A stretch of DNA of 64,000 nucleotides from positions 12,501 through 76,500 of the forward strand of contig NZ_JBANFI010000008.1 in the NCBI RefSeq assembly GCF_045055655.1, read 5' to 3'. Positions within the stretch are counted from its first letter, which is position 1; each line of letters opens with the position of its first letter. Below the pieces are notes generated by a model. That model saw nothing but the letters and a program-made list of their open reading frames with translations, had not been told where the DNA came from and ran no database searches. Of the stretch, positions 15,585-24,509 are shown in pieces. This DNA is from Marinospirillum alkalitolerans (GTDB lineage Bacteria; Pseudomonadota; Gammaproteobacteria; Pseudomonadales; Halomonadaceae). The position numbers were made by a program, and so were the translations under genes.

Positions 15585-17222
15585 CTATTGGTGAGTTGGA
15601 TCAGCACAAGCCAGAGCGAGGCCGGGAAGACTGCCCAGATCGATCTCATCAAGCTGCTCTGGGCGCAGATGTTTTTTAGCGTAATCAAGATAGACTTTCT
15701 TGTAAACAAAGAGGGCGAAGAGATCGGGATCAAGATGCTGGTCCTCGACCATGCGCCCCATAATCGTGAGCGCCTGAGATAAGGGCATGGGCTTTTTATA
15801 AGGCCGTTCGTGCGCCGTGAGGGCTTCAAAAACATCCGCAATGCCCATCATTCGTGCCGGAATCGACATCTGCTCGCGTGTCAGCCCTAAAGGGTAGCCG
15901 CGCCCATCCATACGCTCATGGTGACCGCCAGCGTATTCCGGTACGCGTTGTAAATGCTTAGGAAAGGGAAGCTGTTTCAGCATCGCCAGGGTATGCACCA
16001 TATGGCCTTCCATGATTTGTCTTTCTTCACTATTGAGGGTGCCGCGACGAATGGAAAGATTCATGGCCTCTTCCTCGGTGAGCAGAGCACGAGTCTGGCC
16101 GTGGAGATCCACCCACTGGTGCTGACGCAAGCCTTGAATGCGCGCTAGATCCTCATCGGCCATAAACTCGCCGCCGGTATTGGCTTGGCGCAAGAAAAAC
16201 AGATCTTGTTCGAGTTGATGGATGGCTTGCTGCTCAGCGGTGCGATCGGGTGGCGTCTGGCCTGCACGCAAGGCGGCCAATTCAGCTTGGAGCTGCTGGA
16301 TTTCAAGATCGCGTTTGAGAATTTCAAAGCGATCTGCCACCGCGTCGATACGATCATACAGGGTTTCCAGCTTGGTTGATTTCTCCATCACATGATGGGG
16401 TGTGATCACCTTGCCACAATCATGTAGCCATGCGGCTGTTTTGAGTTCGTAGTAGTCTTCTTCGCTGAGCGTGAAGTCCTCAAGGCCAGGAAAGCCAGCA
16501 CCATCAGCGGCCTGCGCGAGCATGAGCGTAGCATCCGGCACGCGGCGGCAATGGGCTCCGGTATGGGGCGATTTCGAGTCAATGGCGCTGGCAATCACCT
16601 GTACAAAGCTATCAAATAGATGGCGCAGCTCATCAATTAAGCAGCGATTGGTCAGCGCTATAGCGGCTTGTGAGGCAAGAGACTCGGCGATTTCCTGATC
16701 CTCTGCATCAAAGCTGATGGTGCGCTGGCCTGATTTCTTGTTCAGCAGCTGAAGCGCGGCGATGACCTCGCCTTCATGGTTCAGTAGAGGGACGGTCAAA
16801 AAGGACTGAGAGCGATAGCCGCTTTTTTGATCGAAAGCGCGCGTACCTGAGAAATCAAAACCTGCCTCATGGTAGGCATCTTCAATGCGGACTGTTTTTT
16901 TATGGAGCACAGAAAAAGCCACAATCATGCGCTGATTGGGCTGTTGATCCTCCAGATAAAGAGGAATCAGCGGAAAGTGATCACCAACTGGGGCACCACT
17001 GCCGCCAAGGTGGATATTCAGTGTATCATTCTGCACCATAGTAAAACGTAATGCCTGACCTTCGAGTCGGTAGAGGGTGCCTGCATCGGCTTGTGTTAAC
17101 TCACGCGCACTGCTGAGAATCATTTCCAACAGCTGGTTTTGGTCCTGCTGCGCAGAGAGAGCGATGCCAATGGCATTTAAGCGGCGAATACGTTCTGCGC
17201 TCATAGAAGAAAAATCAGACAT
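15585..17222 (-). CDS. GAF and HD-GYP domain protein, probable c-di-GMP phosphodiesterase
   Basis: Cytoplasmic 545-residue signalling protein. An N-terminal GAF domain (about residues 10-180; LTQADAGTLYRLEG, SFLTVPLLNHEGEVIAALQL) precedes a C-terminal HD-GYP domain. The HD pair is H267-D268 in AWLHDCGK and the GYP triplet is 442-444 in HHERMDGRGYPLG, so c-di-GMP hydrolysis is plausible. The HD-to-GYP distance is about 175 residues instead of the usual 60-70, because of a charged, helical insertion (RDLEIQQLQAELAALRAGQ onward). The frame opens at a GTG at 17288; the ATG at 17222 with GAGG 5 bp upstream is preferred. Operon with the downstream MBL phosphodiesterase. Confidence 0.88.
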   Translation of the reverse strand: MSDFSSMSAERIRRLNAIGIALSAQQDQNQLLEMILSSARELTQADAGTLYRLEGQALRFTMVQNDTLNIHLGGSGAPVGDHFPLIPLYLEDQQPNQRMIVAFSVLHKKTVRIEDAYHEAGFDFSGTRAFDQKSGYRSQSFLTVPLLNHEGEVIAALQLLNKKSGQRTISFDAEDQEIAESLASQAAIALTNRCLIDELRHLFDSFVQVIASAIDSKSPHTGAHCRRVPDATLMLAQAADGAGFPGLEDFTLSEEDYYELKTAAWLHDCGKVITPHHVMEKSTKLETLYDRIDAVADRFEILKRDLEIQQLQAELAALRAGQTPPDRTAEQQAIHQLEQDLFFLRQANTGGEFMADEDLARIQGLRQHQWVDLHGQTRALLTEEEAMNLSIRRGTLNSEERQIMEGHMVHTLAMLKQLPFPKHLQRVPEYAGGHHERMDGRGYPLGLTREQMSIPARMMGIADVFEALTAHERPYKKPMPLSQALTIMGRMVEDQHLDPDLFALFVYKKVYLDYAKKHLRPEQLDEIDLGSLPGLALACADPTHQ

Positions 17223-17350
17223 GGTGGCCTCGATGCGCTGCTGAGTCAGAGTAACAAACTGAATAGAGAGTGGGGTGATCCACTTCACACTTTCAAATCA
17301 GATCCGTCATTTTATTGCGATCCAACGTATCCCAGTCTTGTATCTTGCCG

Positions 17351-17379
17351 TTCACTGCGTGACTGGATCAGGGTGATAA
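17351..17379 (+). promoter_or_regulatory. Possible promoter for dapB
   Basis: TTCACT (17351-17356), 17-bp spacer, TGATAA (17374-17379), about 57 bp before the dapB start. A moderate match only. Confidence 0.35.
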
Positions 17380-17435
17380 CTGGGTAGAGTGCTAGTAAAG
17401 ATAGCATGCAGCTGAGTCAACGAGGAGAAAGACAA

Positions 17436-18230
17436 ATGAAAATTGCAGTGGTGGGTGTGGCAGGCAGAATGGGGCGCGCTTTGGTGCAGGCCATCAGTGA
17501 AGAAGCCAGTTTGCGCTTAAGTGCTGGCTTGGTTGAGCCAAGTTCGAGTCTAGTTGGAGCCGATTTGGGCGAGCTGGCAGGACAGGGTAAGTTGGGCTTG
17601 GTGGCCACGGCTGATCTGGCACAGGCTGATTTTGATCTGTTGATCGATTTTACCTCTCCTGAATCGACACTCCATCATGCGCGTTTTTGTGCTGCCCAAG
17701 GCAAGGCAATGGTGATAGGTACAACGGGGTTGAGCGCAGAACAAAAGGCAGAGTTAGCGACCTTGGCCGAGCAGATGCCCGTGGTGTTTGCCCCCAATAT
17801 GAGTGTGGGCGTCAACCTCTGCTTTAAGCTGCTCGAAATGGCCGCACAGGTGCTAGGCGATGATTATGATGTCGAGATCGTCGAAGCCCACCATCGTCAT
17901 AAACTGGATGCCCCATCTGGGACAGCCTTGGGTATGGGGGAGGCCGTTGCCGGTGCTTTAGGGCGTGATTTAAAAGAAGTTGCGGTCTATGGACGTGAAG
18001 GTTTTACTGGTGCGCGGGATCGGCAGACGATTGGCTTTGCGACTGTGCGCGTGGGTGATGTGGTCGGTGATCATACGGTGATCTTTGGTAATGAAGGCGA
18101 ACGTATTGAAATTACCCACAAGGCGTCCAGTCGTATGACCTTTGCGAAGGGTGCCGTTAGGGCGGCCTTGTGGTTGCAGAAGCAGCCAGCCGGTTTATAC
18201 ACCATGCGTGACGTGTTGCATCTGGCCTAA
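17436..18230 (+). CDS. dapB: 4-hydroxy-tetrahydrodipicolinate reductase
   Basis: NAD(P)H-dependent step of the diaminopimelate/lysine pathway. The 264-residue protein starts MKIAVVGVAGRMGRAL (dinucleotide-binding GxxGxMG) and has FTSPEST, GTTGLS, FAPNMSVGVN and the catalytic EAHHRHKLDAPSGTA motif. An upstream in-frame start at 17406 is rejected because GAGGAG lies 8 bp before the ATG at 17436. An uncharacterised gene follows 9 bp after the stop, then carA: the dapB-carAB linkage is common in this group. Confidence 0.97.
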   Translation: MKIAVVGVAGRMGRALVQAISEEASLRLSAGLVEPSSSLVGADLGELAGQGKLGLVATADLAQADFDLLIDFTSPESTLHHARFCAAQGKAMVIGTTGLSAEQKAELATLAEQMPVVFAPNMSVGVNLCFKLLEMAAQVLGDDYDVEIVEAHHRHKLDAPSGTALGMGEAVAGALGRDLKEVAVYGREGFTGARDRQTIGFATVRVGDVVGDHTVIFGNEGERIEITHKASSRMTFAKGAVRAALWLQKQPAGLYTMRDVLHLA

Positions 18231-18239
18231 GTGCCCTTA

Positions 18240-18818
18240 ATGACATCGGATCTACAGCGCGATGCCTCAGGCGCGCCGCTTTCTGAATCTGAGCAAGAGA
18301 AGGTGCGCTTAGAGCATCAAGCCGCGCGTCTTTTTATGCGCCTTTATGAGGCCTGCTTTGATCAGCCCTTGCGGCATATCTGGCATAACCAGCCGAAAAA
18401 GCCGGATGTCTCCTGCTTGATGGGTCAAGGGCGCGAGCGCGTGCAGCTGGATCTGGAAATTGCGCATCTCTATGGTAGTCGTGCTGAGGCCATGCTCCTG
18501 CTGGGACGGGACTGGGGTGAGGCCACGGAGGCGCTGCTGCAAGAGTTAGAGGCCACGCCCCTTGAAGAGCGGTTGATGACGGCTTTGAATCGGGTGCTGG
18601 CCGCTAAGGCGCGTAAAAACTACCATTCAGAAAAAGTCTGGCTGGTGGTGCGCAATATGAACCCGCTGTGGCAGCGCGAAGATTTTTTGCGCCACTGGGA
18701 GCAGATCTATCTGCCAGCCGATCATCCTTTTGAGCAGATTTGGCTGGTTGCTGATTTTCAGGGAAGCTCGGGTTTGATTCAGATCTATCCACCGCGGCGG
18801 CGTCAGTCGAGAGGATAG
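18240..18818 (+). CDS. Uncharacterised protein between dapB and carA
   Basis: I do not recognise this 192-residue protein. It has no signal peptide or membrane segment and looks cytoplasmic, rich in Glu, Leu and Arg with aromatic blocks (LYEACFDQPLRHIWHNQPKK, KVWLVVRNMNPLWQREDF). The pattern PDVSCLMG then LDLEIAHLYGS recalls the PD...ExE core of restriction-endonuclease-like folds, but that is a guess. The start is uncertain: a GTG at 18231 directly follows the dapB TAA and an ATG lies at 18240; neither has a ribosome site, which suggests translational coupling to dapB. Base composition matches its neighbours. Confidence 0.7.
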   Translation: MTSDLQRDASGAPLSESEQEKVRLEHQAARLFMRLYEACFDQPLRHIWHNQPKKPDVSCLMGQGRERVQLDLEIAHLYGSRAEAMLLLGRDWGEATEALLQELEATPLEERLMTALNRVLAAKARKNYHSEKVWLVVRNMNPLWQREDFLRHWEQIYLPADHPFEQIWLVADFQGSSGLIQIYPPRRRQSRG

Positions 18819-18900
18819 ACATGCCATGCAAAAATGCGTTAATATAACGAAGATGAGCGCCTGCAAGATTGAAAGCGGCGTGCCCACCACTTTCTGATTT

Positions 18901-18944
18901 AAAAGCGGGATGAGCTGATTTCTCTTAGTTCATCTCGCTTTTTT
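18901..18944 (+). terminator. Strong intrinsic terminator after the dapB unit
   Basis: A 13-bp stem (AAAAGCGGGATGA with TCATCTCGCTTTT, one G-U pair) and a run of T. It separates the dapB transcript from carA. Between it and carA lies a perfect 10-bp palindrome CTAAATTTAG (18950-18959) of unknown meaning. If carA had a promoter upstream of 18900 this hairpin would act as an attenuator; I see no good one. Confidence 0.8.
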
Positions 18945-19012
18945 ACAACCTAAATTTAGCTGTTGAAGCGCATCCTGTAACAGCTAAACGCCTGCGATGG
19001 GAGGAGGCAGTT

Positions 19013-20176
19013 TTGACCAGACCCGCTATTCTGGCACTCGAAGATGGGAGTGTTTTCCGTGGTACCGCGATAGGTGCAGACGGCCAAACCGTTGGTGAAG
19101 TTGTATTCAACACCGCAATGACTGGCTATCAAGAAATTCTCACCGATCCTTCATATACCCACCAACTCGTTACCCTCACCTATCCCCATATTGGCAATAC
19201 CGGCATCAACAGCGAAGACCAAGAGTCGGCTGGTTTAGGTGCAGCTGGCCTGATTATTCGTGACCTCCCGCTGATGGCGAGCAACTTCCGCAGTGAACTG
19301 TCTCTGCCGGCCTACCTTGAGCAGCAAGGTTTAGTGGCGATAGGTGATATCGACACGCGCCGCTTAACGCGCCTTCTGCGTGATAAAGGCTCGCTCAATG
19401 GCTGTATTCTGGCAGGCGAGGCGGCCGCCACTGAGGCGGGTGTTGAGCAGGCTCTGGCCGCTGCCAAAGCCTTCCCCGGTCTGAAAGGGATGGATCTGGC
19501 AAAAGAAGTGACCACGCAAGAGATCACTGAGTGGCGGCAGGGAGAATGGACGCTTGGCCAAGGCTACAGCGAAGTGGATCCTGCGACCCAGCCTTACCAT
19601 GTTGTGGCCTATGACTATGGCGTCAAATACAACATTCTGCGCATGCTGGTCAGCCGTGGCTGTCGTGTCACACTGGTGCCCGCTCAGACACCCGCGCGAG
19701 ATGTGCTGGCGATGCAGCCCGATGGTGTGTTCCTGTCGAATGGCCCTGGTGACCCCCAGCCTTGTGACTATGCCATCCAAGCGATTGGTGAAATTCTAGA
19801 GACAGACCTGCCAGTATTTGGTATTTGCCTTGGCCATCAGCTACTGGCGCTGGCTTCTGGAGCGCAAACCGTGAAGATGCCGCACGGCCATCATGGTGCT
19901 AACCATCCAGTGCAAGATCTTGCAACAGGCGTGGTGATGATCACCAGCCAGAACCACGGTTTTGCTGTTGATGAATCCAGCCTGCCAGATCATCTGCGCG
20001 CAACGCACAAGTCTTTGTTTGATGGCACCCTGCAGGGTGTGGAGCGCACGGATAAACCCGCGTTCAGCTTCCAAGGTCATCCAGAAGCCAGCCCTGGCCC
20101 CCAAGATGTGGCACCCTTGTTTGATCGCTTTATTCAGTTGATTCAAGCGCGCCAAAACACCTCCGCCGCAAGCTGA
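19013..20176 (+). CDS. carA: Carbamoyl-phosphate synthase small (glutaminase) subunit
   Basis: Releases ammonia from glutamine for carbamoyl phosphate synthesis, feeding pyrimidine and arginine pathways. The 387-residue protein has the N-terminal block LALEDGSVFRG and TGYQEILTDPSY, and a class I glutamine amidotransferase domain with the nucleophile in FGICLGHQLLAL and the catalytic His/Glu in FQGHPEASPGP. The start codon is TTG, with GGGAGGAGG 5 bp upstream; no ATG fits. carB starts 14 bp downstream. Confidence 0.97.
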   Translation: MTRPAILALEDGSVFRGTAIGADGQTVGEVVFNTAMTGYQEILTDPSYTHQLVTLTYPHIGNTGINSEDQESAGLGAAGLIIRDLPLMASNFRSELSLPAYLEQQGLVAIGDIDTRRLTRLLRDKGSLNGCILAGEAAATEAGVEQALAAAKAFPGLKGMDLAKEVTTQEITEWRQGEWTLGQGYSEVDPATQPYHVVAYDYGVKYNILRMLVSRGCRVTLVPAQTPARDVLAMQPDGVFLSNGPGDPQPCDYAIQAIGEILETDLPVFGICLGHQLLALASGAQTVKMPHGHHGANHPVQDLATGVVMITSQNHGFAVDESSLPDHLRATHKSLFDGTLQGVERTDKPAFSFQGHPEASPGPQDVAPLFDRFIQLIQARQNTSAAS

Positions 20177-20190
20177 TAGGAAAAGAGATC

Positions 20191-23100
20191 ATGCCAAAAC
20201 GTACAGATATTCAGAGTATTTTGATTTTAGGTGCTGGCCCGATTGTCATCGGTCAGGCCTGTGAGTTCGACTATTCCGGTGCACAAGCTTGTAAAGCCCT
20301 GCGTGAAGAAGGTTATCGCGTCATTCTGGTGAACTCCAACCCTGCCACCATCATGACCGATCCAGCGATGGCGGATGCCACCTATATCGAGCCCATTCAC
20401 TGGGAAGTGGTGGAAAAAATTATCGAGAAGGAACGCCCTGATGCGGTGCTCCCGACGATGGGTGGGCAAACCGCGCTCAACTGTGCACTGGATCTGGAAA
20501 AACACGGTGTGCTGGAAAAGTATGGCGTTGAAATGATTGGCGCCAATGCAGACACCATTGATAAGGCGGAAGACCGTGAGCGCTTTGACAAGGCGATGAA
20601 AAAGATCGGCCTTGAGTGCCCGCGCGCGAAGATCGCCCATAGCATGGAAGAAGCCTGGCAGGTTCAGGCTGAACTGGGCTTCCCGTGCATTATCCGCCCT
20701 TCGTTCACCATGGGAGGTTCAGGCGGCGGTATTGCTTATAACAAGGAAGAGTTTGAAGAGATTTGTACCCGTGGTCTGGATCTTTCTCCTACCAAAGAGC
20801 TGCTGATTGATGAGTCGCTGATTGGCTGGAAAGAATACGAAATGGAAGTGGTGCGTGACAAAAAAGACAACTGCATTATTGTCTGTGCCATTGAAAACTT
20901 CGATGCGATGGGTGTGCACACTGGCGATTCGATCACTGTTGCTCCAGCGCAAACGCTGACAGATAAAGAATACCAAATCATGCGTGATGCCTCCTTGGCG
21001 GTGTTGCGTGAGATCGGTGTCGAAACGGGCGGCTCCAACGTTCAGTTTGGCATCTGCCCCAATACCGGCCGCATGGTTGTGATTGAGATGAACCCGCGTG
21101 TGAGCCGTTCCTCGGCGCTGGCCTCAAAAGCCACGGGTTTCCCGATTGCCAAGATTGCTGCCAAGCTGGCTGTGGGCTACACCCTCGATGAGCTGCAAAA
21201 TGACATCACGGGTGGGGCAACACCGGCTTCCTTCGAGCCAGCGATTGACTATGTTGTTACCAAGATCCCCCGTTTTACCTTTGAGAAGTTCCCGCAGGCC
21301 AATGATCGTCTGACCACTCAGATGAAGTCGGTCGGTGAAGTCATGGCCATCGGCCGGACTTTCCAAGAATCCTTGCAAAAAGCCTTGCGCGGATTGGAAG
21401 TCGGCGCGAATGGCTTAGATCCCAAGATTGAAAAGTGGGATGACGAAGCACGCAATCTGCTCAAGCGTGAACTGCTCAACCCAGGTGCTGAGCGTATTTG
21501 GTATATCGGTGATGCTTTCCGCAGTGGGATGGCGCTGGAAGAAGTGTTCCGTTTAACCAATGTTGATCCTTGGTTCCTGATTCAGCTTGAAGAACTGATC
21601 CAGCTTGAGCAGCAGGTCGCCAAAACAGCCTTTGGTGAGCTAGATCGTGATCAGGTGTATCGCCTGAAGCGTAAAGGGTTCTCTGATGCCCGTTTAGCGC
21701 AGCTATTAGGTGTGTCTGAGAGCAGCTTCCGCAAGCTGCGCCACCAATTTGGTGTGCGTCCAACCTATAAGCGCGTGGATACCTGTGCCGCTGAATTTGC
21801 CACCAGCACGGCTTATATGTACTCCACCTATGAAGAAGAGTGTGAGGCCGAGCCTTCTACACGCGATAAGATCATGGTGCTCGGTGGCGGCCCGAACCGG
21901 ATAGGTCAGGGTATCGAGTTTGACTACTGCTGTGTGCACGCCGCCTTTGCGATGCGTGATGATGGCTATGAAACCATCATGGTCAACTGTAACCCCGAAA
22001 CCGTCTCGACTGACTATGACACCTCTGATCGCCTCTATTTTGAGCCAGTCACTTTAGAAGACGTGCTTGAAATCGTCGCTAAAGAGCAGCCAAAAGGCGT
22101 GATCGTGCAGTTTGGTGGCCAGACGCCGCTGAAACTGGCGCGGGATCTAGAAGCCGCTGGTGTGCCCATTATTGGCACCACACCGGATGCGATTGACCGT
22201 GCGGAAGACCGTGAGCGCTTCCAGCAGATGATTGAAAAACTAGGACTCAAGCAGCCGCCGAATGCGACCGCGCGCAGCTTTGATGAGGCGCTTGCCAAGG
22301 CCGAAGCCATTGGCTATCCGCTGGTGGTGCGTCCTTCCTATGTGCTGGGTGGCCGTGCGATGGAAATCGTCTATGGCGCCGATGAGCTTGAGCGCTATAT
22401 GACCAGCGCCGTCAAGGTCTCGAATGACAGCCCAGTGCTGTTGGATCACTTCTTAAATGCCGCCATTGAAATTGATGTTGATGCTGTCAGTGATGGCAAG
22501 GATGTCGTGATTGGCGGCATCATGCAGCATATCGAGCAAGCTGGTGTGCACTCAGGTGATTCGGCCTGTTCGCTGCCGCCCTACTCCTTGCCCAAAGATG
22601 TACAGGACAAGATGCGTGTGATGATTGCTCAGATGGCACGCGAGCTAGGTGTTGTGGGCTTGATGAACGTGCAGCTGGCTTATCAGGATGGCGAGATTTA
22701 CATCATTGAAGTCAATCCACGTGCTTCGCGGACAGTACCTTTTGTGTCCAAGTGCATCGGTACTTCCTTGGCGCAGGTTGCAGCGCGGTGTATGGCCGGT
22801 ACCAGCTTGAAAGAGCAGGGCTTTGAGCAAGAGATTATTCCGCCTTTCTTTAGCGTCAAAGAGGCCGTTTTCCCGTTCAATAAATTCCAAGGCGTGGATC
22901 CGATCCTCGGCCCAGAAATGAAGTCGACGGGTGAAGTCATGGGCAGCGGCACAACCTTTGCTGAAGCCTTCTTGAAAGCCCAGCTCGGCGCGGGTGAAAA
23001 GATGCCCAAAGCCGGTGGTAAGGCCTTCCTATCTGTGCGTGAGGCCGATAAGCCAGGTGTGGTTGCTGTCGCGGCTTCCTTAACCAAACTGGGCTATAGC

Positions 23101-23412
23101 CTTGTTGCGACCAGTGGAACAGCGGCTGTGTTGCGCGCTGCTGGCTATGAAGCTGAAGTGGTCAATAAGGTCGCTGAAGGGCGTCCGCATATTGTTGATA
23201 AGGTGAAAAACGACGAGATCGTTTATATCGTCAACACGACAGAAGGGCGTCAGGCGATCGCCGACTCTTCAGGTATCCGTCGTGCTGCCTTGCAACACAA
23301 GGTGCCCTATACCACCACATTGGCTGGCGCAGTGGCGCTCTGTCAGGCGCTGGAATATGGCATGAATATCCGTGTACGTCGCTTGCAAGACCTACACGCA
23401 GGAGAAGTCTAA
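20191..23412 (+). CDS. carB: Carbamoyl-phosphate synthase large subunit
   Basis: Makes carbamoyl phosphate from bicarbonate, ammonia from CarA and two ATP. The 1073 residues match the family length. Two homologous ATP-grasp halves are seen: SILILGAGPIVIGQACEFDY and PSFTMGGSGGGIAYN in the first, KIMVLGGGPNRIGQGIEFDY and RPSYVLGGRAMEIVY in the second, with the oligomerisation domain between (about 405-550). The C-terminal MGS-like allosteric domain begins near 935 (KAFLSVREADKPG) and would bind UMP/ornithine. The TAA stop overlaps the greA ATG by one base. Confidence 0.98.
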   Translation: MPKRTDIQSILILGAGPIVIGQACEFDYSGAQACKALREEGYRVILVNSNPATIMTDPAMADATYIEPIHWEVVEKIIEKERPDAVLPTMGGQTALNCALDLEKHGVLEKYGVEMIGANADTIDKAEDRERFDKAMKKIGLECPRAKIAHSMEEAWQVQAELGFPCIIRPSFTMGGSGGGIAYNKEEFEEICTRGLDLSPTKELLIDESLIGWKEYEMEVVRDKKDNCIIVCAIENFDAMGVHTGDSITVAPAQTLTDKEYQIMRDASLAVLREIGVETGGSNVQFGICPNTGRMVVIEMNPRVSRSSALASKATGFPIAKIAAKLAVGYTLDELQNDITGGATPASFEPAIDYVVTKIPRFTFEKFPQANDRLTTQMKSVGEVMAIGRTFQESLQKALRGLEVGANGLDPKIEKWDDEARNLLKRELLNPGAERIWYIGDAFRSGMALEEVFRLTNVDPWFLIQLEELIQLEQQVAKTAFGELDRDQVYRLKRKGFSDARLAQLLGVSESSFRKLRHQFGVRPTYKRVDTCAAEFATSTAYMYSTYEEECEAEPSTRDKIMVLGGGPNRIGQGIEFDYCCVHAAFAMRDDGYETIMVNCNPETVSTDYDTSDRLYFEPVTLEDVLEIVAKEQPKGVIVQFGGQTPLKLARDLEAAGVPIIGTTPDAIDRAEDRERFQQMIEKLGLKQPPNATARSFDEALAKAEAIGYPLVVRPSYVLGGRAMEIVYGADELERYMTSAVKVSNDSPVLLDHFLNAAIEIDVDAVSDGKDVVIGGIMQHIEQAGVHSGDSACSLPPYSLPKDVQDKMRVMIAQMARELGVVGLMNVQLAYQDGEIYIIEVNPRASRTVPFVSKCIGTSLAQVAARCMAGTSLKEQGFEQEIIPPFFSVKEAVFPFNKFQGVDPILGPEMKSTGEVMGSGTTFAEAFLKAQLGAGEKMPKAGGKAFLSVREADKPGVVAVAASLTKLGYSLVATSGTAAVLRAAGYEAEVVNKVAEGRPHIVDKVKNDEIVYIVNTTEGRQAIADSSGIRRAALQHKVPYTTTLAGAVALCQALEYGMNIRVRRLQDLHAGEV

Positions 23413-23894
23413 TGCAAAAAAGTCCTATGACGGTGCAAGGCGAGCAGCGCCTGCGCCAAGAGCTCGAGCAGCTCAAAACCATCGAGCGTCCCAAGGTGAT
23501 TGAAGCCATTGCTGAGGCCCGCGAGCACGGAGATCTCAAAGAAAACGCGGAATACCATGCAGCGCGTGAGCAGCAGGGTTTTATCGAAGGGCGTATTCAA
23601 GAAATTGAAGCCAAGCTCTCGATGGCGCAGGTGATCGATGTCACCAGTTTGCCGAATAACGGCAAGGTGGTGTTTGGCGTCACGGTCGAGCTGTTGAATC
23701 TGGATACCGATGAAGAAGTCACCTACACCATCGTTGGCGAAGATGAGGCTGATCTGAAGGTCAACAAGATCTCCTTTACTTCACCGATTGCACGCGGTTT
23801 GATCGGCAAAGAAGAAGGTGATGTTGCCAATATCAAAACGCCAAAAGGTGAGGTTGAGTACGAGATCACGGCGGTACATTACGGCCAGCCTTGA
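23412..23894 (+). CDS. greA: Transcription elongation factor GreA
   Basis: Enters the RNA polymerase secondary channel and stimulates cleavage of backtracked RNA. The 160-residue protein has the N-terminal coiled coil with EHGDLKENAEYHAAREQQ (the acidic D/E tip) and the C-terminal FKBP-like domain (SPIARGLIGKEEGDVANIKT). It starts on the last base of the carB stop, indicating coupling, a linkage also found in pseudomonads. Confidence 0.97.
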   Translation: MQKSPMTVQGEQRLRQELEQLKTIERPKVIEAIAEAREHGDLKENAEYHAAREQQGFIEGRIQEIEAKLSMAQVIDVTSLPNNGKVVFGVTVELLNLDTDEEVTYTIVGEDEADLKVNKISFTSPIARGLIGKEEGDVANIKTPKGEVEYEITAVHYGQP

Positions 23895-23913
23895 TCACAT
23901 GCAGGTCGCAAAA

Positions 23914-23939
23914 AAAGCCACTCCCTTGGGGGTGGCTTT
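23914..23939 (+). terminator. Terminator between greA and yhbY, possibly bidirectional
   Basis: Stem AAAGCCACTCC paired with GGGTGGCTTT, short loop, flanked by A-rich sequence upstream and TTTGCTTT downstream. The symmetrical A and T flanks would let it serve both convergent genes. Confidence 0.75.
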
Positions 23940-23993
23940 GCTTTATCTGGATGGGCCGGTGTGCAGGCCGTTCAGCAGAGGGCTATGAAAAAC

Positions 23994-24308
23994 TCAGCCT
24001 TCCTGAAAACGCAGCAGGTTAGAGAGCTTGGGGTTCGGCTTTTTGGCTGGGCGATAAAAGAGCGCCATCTTGCCAATCGTCTGGACAACCTCAGCCTGAA
24101 CCTGTTGCGCCAACTGCTCTATCAGTGCAATGCGCTCATCACGCTCAGTAATCACAAAACGAATTTTGATCAGTTCGTGATCATTCAGTGCACGTTCAAC
24201 TTCCTTGAGCAAACCTTCAGAGAGGCCGTTTTCGGAAACCAGCACCACCGGGTTGAGGTGATGACCAATCGAACGAAGTGCTTTCTTTTGTGCGCCTTTT
24301 AGGCTCAT
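23994..24308 (-). CDS. yhbY: YhbY-type CRM-domain RNA-binding protein
   Basis: Small 104-residue protein with a single CRM domain (KGAQKKALRSIGHHLNPVV, IKIRFVI, IGKMALFYRP). The E. coli homologue associates with pre-50S ribosomal particles. The GxxG-like loop and basic N-terminus are present. Divergent from rlmE, which methylates 23S rRNA; the pairing of the two is conserved and fits a joint role in ribosome assembly. Confidence 0.93.
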   Translation of the reverse strand: MSLKGAQKKALRSIGHHLNPVVLVSENGLSEGLLKEVERALNDHELIKIRFVITERDERIALIEQLAQQVQAEVVQTIGKMALFYRPAKKPNPKLSNLLRFQEG

Positions 24309-24509
24309 GTTAATCTATTCTCGTCTCGGGGTTAAAAAAGGCTGCGCAGCCGATGAGCCGCGTCAGTCATCGGATCCCGCTATTCTAGTGCTAGAAAGCC
24401 AGAGGGTCATCCTCTCGCGACTTTATTTTGTGTCTCGGGTGGATGAGGCCTCATTTTTACAGCTGGGTGTCGCGGCTGACATTCAGCCTAGTCAATCAAT
24501 AGGTGATAC

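Noticed and set aside
24340..24351. 12-bp palindrome GGCTGCGCAGCC beside an A/T run in the yhbY leader
   Set aside because: Looks like a minus-strand terminator, but folding leaves only a 4-bp stem and no gene upstream on that strand would use it.
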